A program made the position numbers and the translations under genes. The notes under the pieces were generated by a model. It made no database searches and was not told the DNA's origin. It saw only the letters and a program-made list of their open reading frames with translations. Shown piece by piece: positions 60,419-62,000 of a stretch of 62,000 nucleotides of DNA. Origin of the DNA: Phoronis australis (lineage: Eukaryota; Phoronida; Phoronidae); contig NMRA01000144.1 of the NCBI GenBank assembly GCA_002633005.1, forward strand, positions 716,485-778,484, written 5' to 3'. Numbering within the stretch: the stretch's first letter is position 1; each line of letters starts with the position of its first letter.

Positions 60419-61680
60419 GAGAGTTCACCCCTTAGTGTAGCTTCAGTGAGATTTTTGAACTTTAAATGGAAAATGTCCAAATATAATTGTATATTTGATA
60501 AGAAGTGTCAAGCATTGCATACACCTTGACGCAGTTGTACCTTTGACTTGAATACACGCACCCCAAAGTCAATGTACTTCAGTTGCACTTTGATAACTGA
60601 GCTTTGTCAGAGAATTTGGTTGTCAATAAATCTTAATAGGATTTTTAACTAACCTGTCTTGTTGATGTTTAATGTCTGCCCATTACCATGTTAAATTGTG
60701 TTTCAGTGAACTGTTTTAGGAAATCTAACACCAAAAGGGAATTAACTAAAATACTGAACAAGAACTAAAGTGACATTAGGAAATATTAAAGAGATCTGAC
60801 TATACAAAGGGTATCCTCCTGGAGGATGTGTGTGTAGTCTCGGGATCTTGCGCAAAGGCCCAGACGATAAAAAACCCTGAGTGAAACGGGATGGAATTTG
60901 CCTCCAAATGTGGTAAGTTGGCACAGCATGTCCTTCTCAAGATAAATTTTGCAGCCGGTTAATTTCGAGGCATGCGTATGTGCTGCGAAATTGGCCATTC
61001 TGGAAATACTGCATTTCAGTAAAACTGCCTGCTTCGGAAGCTAAGGGGAACAATTCCGGCCACCACAGACTGTTAAAACTTGAATGAACAAATGGACGTG
61101 TATGTTCCACAAGTATAACGATTTTGAATTTTATTTAGCCAGGAAAATAGTTCTATAAGCATACGCAATGTACAAATAAGCATGAAGCTGCTTGGATTTT
61201 GGTTTATTGTTCTGGATCAATTTTATGCATGAATCTCTTTTGAGGATGCTTTTAATCCAGCAGTAAACCTGCAATGTACAGAAGATTATTGTGAGAGACT
61301 GATACTGTCATTTTACGATGAAACCACTGTGTGTTATGCTTGGAATAAAAACAAGTAATAGTCTGATATGTTATGTCCGAACTTTTGAAAACCTGGGTGG
61401 AGTTCAGTAGCACTAGAACCTCAACAAAATCTAGCCAAAATCACGCATTCTTACTTAAAATACATGGCAACATCTTACGTAATCTTGTGCAGTCTTACTT
61501 TTTAGCAAGGCCCTAACACTGTTGAACTCTACCCTGTTTTCTCCATTAAGTAACGAGAATCAAGTTAACAGGGTCTAAGAATGTAGGCAAAACAGGCCCG
61601 ACTACCGTCATGGATATATGTTGCTGTCTTCCTAAATATCACCGATGCAGTTAAGTAATACATGCCATTTGTCTCCAGGT
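60419..61680. other. no recognisable feature
   Basis: I see no gene, RNA or repeat with support here. The short minus-strand frames near 60,742-60,998 lack motifs. Confidence 0.45.
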
Positions 61681-61690
61681 CCTCATATGA

Positions 61691-61830
61691 CTCATGCAAT
61701 GAGAGAGAAATGTTAACCATTTGTGTGGTGAAGTGACACTTCAGGAAAAGAATGTATATGGCTAATGCAACAAGAGGGACATGTTAACCGGTTGTGTGGT
61801 GAAATGACACTTCAGGAAAGGAATGCATGA
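61691..61830. repeat. 71-bp tandem duplication
   Basis: TGTTAACC recurs at 61711 and 61782, each followed by GTTGTGTGGTGAA or a one-base variant and TGACACTTCAGGAAA. The copies differ at several sites. Confidence 0.7.
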
Positions 61831-62000
61831 AATACAGCAACACATAGGAAAATATATCACTAACAAGTCACTACGTCACTAAAAAGTAAACTAAATACAC
61901 GATTGTCGTAAATATATAGGTTATCCCACATACATAGGAATACTACAGCCATATATATCGAGAATTCATTGGGAATATTTATGTCGCAAAGCACAGCGAG

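Noticed and set aside
1-62000. CRISPR arrays, bacterial operons or bacterial IS elements
   Set aside because: The window is eukaryotic: spliced genes, LTR and LINE retroelements. The tandem arrays have no unique spacers.

Overview
The window is nuclear DNA of an animal: AT-rich, with intron-rich genes, GT-AG splicing throughout, many short non-autonomous transposons and a cluster of dead retroelements. Two genes are clear metazoan orthologues (RNFT and SPRING1/C12orf49). Intron sizes, the retroelement types (a Ty3/gypsy relative with a DSGCQ protease, a CR1/L2-like LINE, an SGNH-hydrolase ORF) and divergence from vertebrate proteins suggest a marine invertebrate. I cannot fix the phylum from sequence alone.

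Layout. (1) 1-9,018, minus strand: an RNFT1/RNFT2-type membrane RING E3 ligase. Seven coding exons are visible; the last one, carrying the second half of the RING, lies beyond the left edge. (2) 9,019-11,660: a divergent intergenic region of about 2.6 kb with a hAT-like MITE, a 27-bp minisatellite and a TIR element carrying a CRE. (3) 11,661-17,306, plus strand: SPRING1, four exons, 200 aa. (4) 17,729-39,974, plus strand: an uncharacterised 27-exon gene of about 1,369 aa. It has a TBC-like region without the usual catalytic fingers and three C2-like regions. All 26 junctions keep phase, so the model is strong although I cannot name the protein. (5) 39,975 to about 45,600: 3' UTR and intergenic DNA. 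(6) About 45,600-57,231: a nest of retroelements. A young Ty3/gypsy copy (160-bp LTRs, GCGGC target duplication) sits inside the gag-protease ORF of an older element; farther right are an SGNH-hydrolase ORF, integrase pieces, a second gag broken by a LINE, and a gag/RNase H/integrase chimera. (7) 57,232-62,000: mostly non-coding, with a promoter-like segment and a small PHD-like fragment.

From general knowledge, RNFT proteins are ER-associated ubiquitin ligases and SPRING is a Golgi/ER regulator of the SREBP pathway. The two genes lie head-to-head here as I recall RNFT2 and C12orf49 doing in human 12q24, so this looks like an anciently conserved divergent pair. The large gene follows SPRING1 on the same strand after only 422 bp.
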